Shown one piece after another: positions 5,607 through 5,618 of a stretch of 5,618 nt of DNA (within the stretch, counting starts at the first letter, position 1; the number at the start of each line of letters is the position of its first letter). The DNA is from an uncultured Dietzia sp. (lineage in GTDB: Bacteria; Actinomycetota; Actinomycetes; Mycobacteriales; Mycobacteriaceae), in contig CAMNYG010000111.1 of assembly GCA_946570335.1 (NCBI GenBank), positions 1-5,618 of the forward strand, written 5' to 3'. The notes beneath the pieces are model-generated. The model made no database searches. It saw only the letters and a list, made by a program, of their open reading frames with translations, and had not been told where the DNA came from. A program made the position numbers and the translations under genes.

Positions 5607-5618
5607 GGCCGCGCGGCC
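5607..5618. repeat. 12-bp perfect palindrome at the window edge
   Basis: GGCCGCGCGGCC is its own reverse complement and begins 13 nt after the HIT stop. It could be part of a terminator that continues beyond the window or a chance GC-rich palindrome; the cut end prevents a decision. Confidence 0.3.

Noticed and set aside
1..5618. A mobile element, CRISPR array, toxin-antitoxin pair, defence island or biosynthetic cluster
   Set aside because: No transposase, integrase, array, tRNA or terminal repeats are seen. All six genes belong to ordinary families and composition looks uniform across the window.

Overview
The window is high-GC DNA from an actinobacterium, most likely of the order Mycobacteriales (a Dietzia-, Gordonia- or Rhodococcus-like organism; the genus is a guess). 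The grounds are the strong third-position GC bias, the long antisense ORFs this creates, the actinobacterial style of PurD and TetR, and three genes whose start codons follow a TAnnnT hexamer by exactly 7 nt, as in leaderless transcripts of this order.

Layout on the + strand: the last 49 codons of an acyl-CoA dehydrogenase (1-150), then a complete type I isopentenyl-diphosphate isomerase (idi, 174-722). A perfect 20-bp hairpin (734-777) separates idi from a convergent gene for a large secreted metallophosphoesterase (2735-810, - strand). Continuing rightwards, all on the - strand, are purD (4222-2966) and a TetR-family regulator (5035-4304). The regulator is divergent from a HIT-family protein gene (5165-5593, + strand), which ends 25 bases before the window edge.

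The genes do not form one pathway. Fatty-acid oxidation, isoprenoid supply, extracellular phosphate-ester hydrolysis, purine synthesis and nucleotide hydrolysis are represented by one gene each, and most appear to have their own promoter. idi, purD and the HIT gene look leaderless. The phosphoesterase and tetR instead have strong Shine-Dalgarno sequences and real 5' leaders. The two longest gene-free stretches, 2736-2965 and 5036-5164, hold regulatory signals described below; no intergenic stretch exceeds 300 bases.

I see no RNA gene, insertion sequence, CRISPR array or phage element, and no convincing new system. The points most worth checking are the uniform leaderless start architecture, the candidate control region of the secreted phosphatase, and features of that phosphatase itself (Asp-x-Gln in the first metal motif, a Ca-loop-like N-terminal domain, a decapeptide-repeat linker and a lone cysteine pair).
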